Assembly: GCF_010389155.1 (NCBI RefSeq)
Contig: NC_057766.1
Location: forward strand, 27,289,516 to 27,353,515
Length of the DNA: 64,000 nt
Direction of reading: 5' to 3'
Source of the DNA: Erigeron canadensis
Lineage: Eukaryota; Streptophyta; Magnoliopsida; Asterales; Asteraceae
The position numbers and the translations under genes were made by a program. Below are positions 63,442 through 64,000 of the stretch, piece by piece (within the stretch, counting starts at the first letter, position 1; the number at the start of each line of letters is the position of its first letter). The notes below the pieces were generated by a model. The model was not told where the DNA came from. It saw nothing but the letters and a program-made list of their open reading frames with translations, and did no database searches.

Positions 63442-64000
63442 ACTCTATTCATTTTGCTAACGGTTGAATCTTTTTCAACCTGGTAGTGTTTTTACTTAAT
63501 AAGTTGCCATTCGAAAAAAACCTTGATTAATGATTATTTTTAATTAAAAAAAAGGCTAAATAGCATGGGGTATAATTTATGAGTAATAAAATTTAATATG
63601 CATGTATTAGTAAATTAGTAAAATAAAATAAAAATCAAAAGATTGTTATGAATCTGTCAGGAACGTTAAAACAAGGTTCACCACAAGTCCACAAATATAA
63701 AGAAACACATGAAAATAAACGAATCTGTTAAATTCGACCATCTTTGCTAAGATTTGGGGACCATCGGTATTATTGAAGTTATGAAAATCTACAAACAATA
63801 GGGATCATTCTTGCAAACTGCAAAGTCATACAAAGCATATGGACCACTAATTCTCCATTTCTCCTAAAACATTAGCATAAAATTCTCTTTAAAATTTAAG
63901 TAGGTGACAAGTAGTATCCATTAATTCTTTTTCTTAATCTTATCCTCTAATTTTTTTCACATGTCATAATCTCATAGTTAGGAGGATTATTAGACTATTT
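63442..64000. other. Intergenic end of the window
   Basis: AT-rich. About 63660-63850 (AACGAATCTGTTAAATTCGACCA, GGGATCATTCTTGCAAACTGC) weakly recalls the arms of the foldback element at 27006-27955 and may be a decayed copy. No gene. Confidence 0.35.

Overview
This is AT-rich plant nuclear DNA. The spliced receptor kinase, the AP2/ERF genes, and the Helitron, hAT, Mutator, SINE and nested LTR-retrotransposon content all indicate a eudicot. The retrotransposon extra ORFs and one SINE recall Asteraceae such as Tanacetum, Artemisia or lettuce. That family assignment comes from recalled family features, not from a search.

The gene-bearing part is 1-21.5 kb. It holds two small intronless group IX-type ERF factors that face each other (1801-2307 plus, 11944-12441 minus). 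It also holds one eight-exon cysteine-rich receptor-like kinase (CRK) on the minus strand (21495 to 16401), which can be spliced on paper to an intact 658-residue protein. Between and inside these genes lie well-bounded DNA transposon derivatives. These are a terminal-inverted-repeat element carrying a piece of chloroplast petA (2919-3404), nested Helitron ends (8.2-8.9 kb), Mutator-type MITEs (11220, 15860, 23730), two hAT-type elements with 8-bp target duplications (13048-13644, 14806-15701) and a Tourist-type MITE in CRK intron 1 (19084-19375).

From 21.5 to 28.4 kb there are no intact genes. This stretch has Helitron fragments with the end of a helicase ORF (24.0-25.3 kb), a 950-bp foldback element (27006-27955) and a duplicated segment that recurs near 59.7-60.3 kb.

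From 28.4 to 58.6 kb there is a nest of retrotransposons. An outer Ty3/gypsy Tat-like mosaic ('A', LTRs at 29089-29524 and 58024-58628) contains several others. These are a pol-less copia-like element on the minus strand ('B', 30067-39086, duplication GTAAA), a 1.5-kb solo-LTR-like element ('F', 39347-40860), a Tat-like element without most of gag and without pol ('C', 41562-46184, duplication TAAGG), the relative into which C jumped ('E', ending in an LTR at 48837-49448), and a gag-bearing but pol-less Tat-like element ('D', 51062-56990, duplication CCCAT). I see no reverse transcriptase or RNase H anywhere; only protease and integrase fragments remain. What has been kept in A, C, D and E is an antisense gene beside the 3' LTR. 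In C, D and E it has introns, and in A, D and E it has a clear TATA box. B instead keeps a large sense-strand extra ORF, with an internal promoter module that copies the architecture of its own LTR promoter.

From 58.6 to 64 kb there are two tRNA-type SINEs with clear target duplications (59330-59575 plus, 60854-61085 minus), the second copy of the duplicated segment, and the eroded 3' end of a LINE (about 63170-63441).
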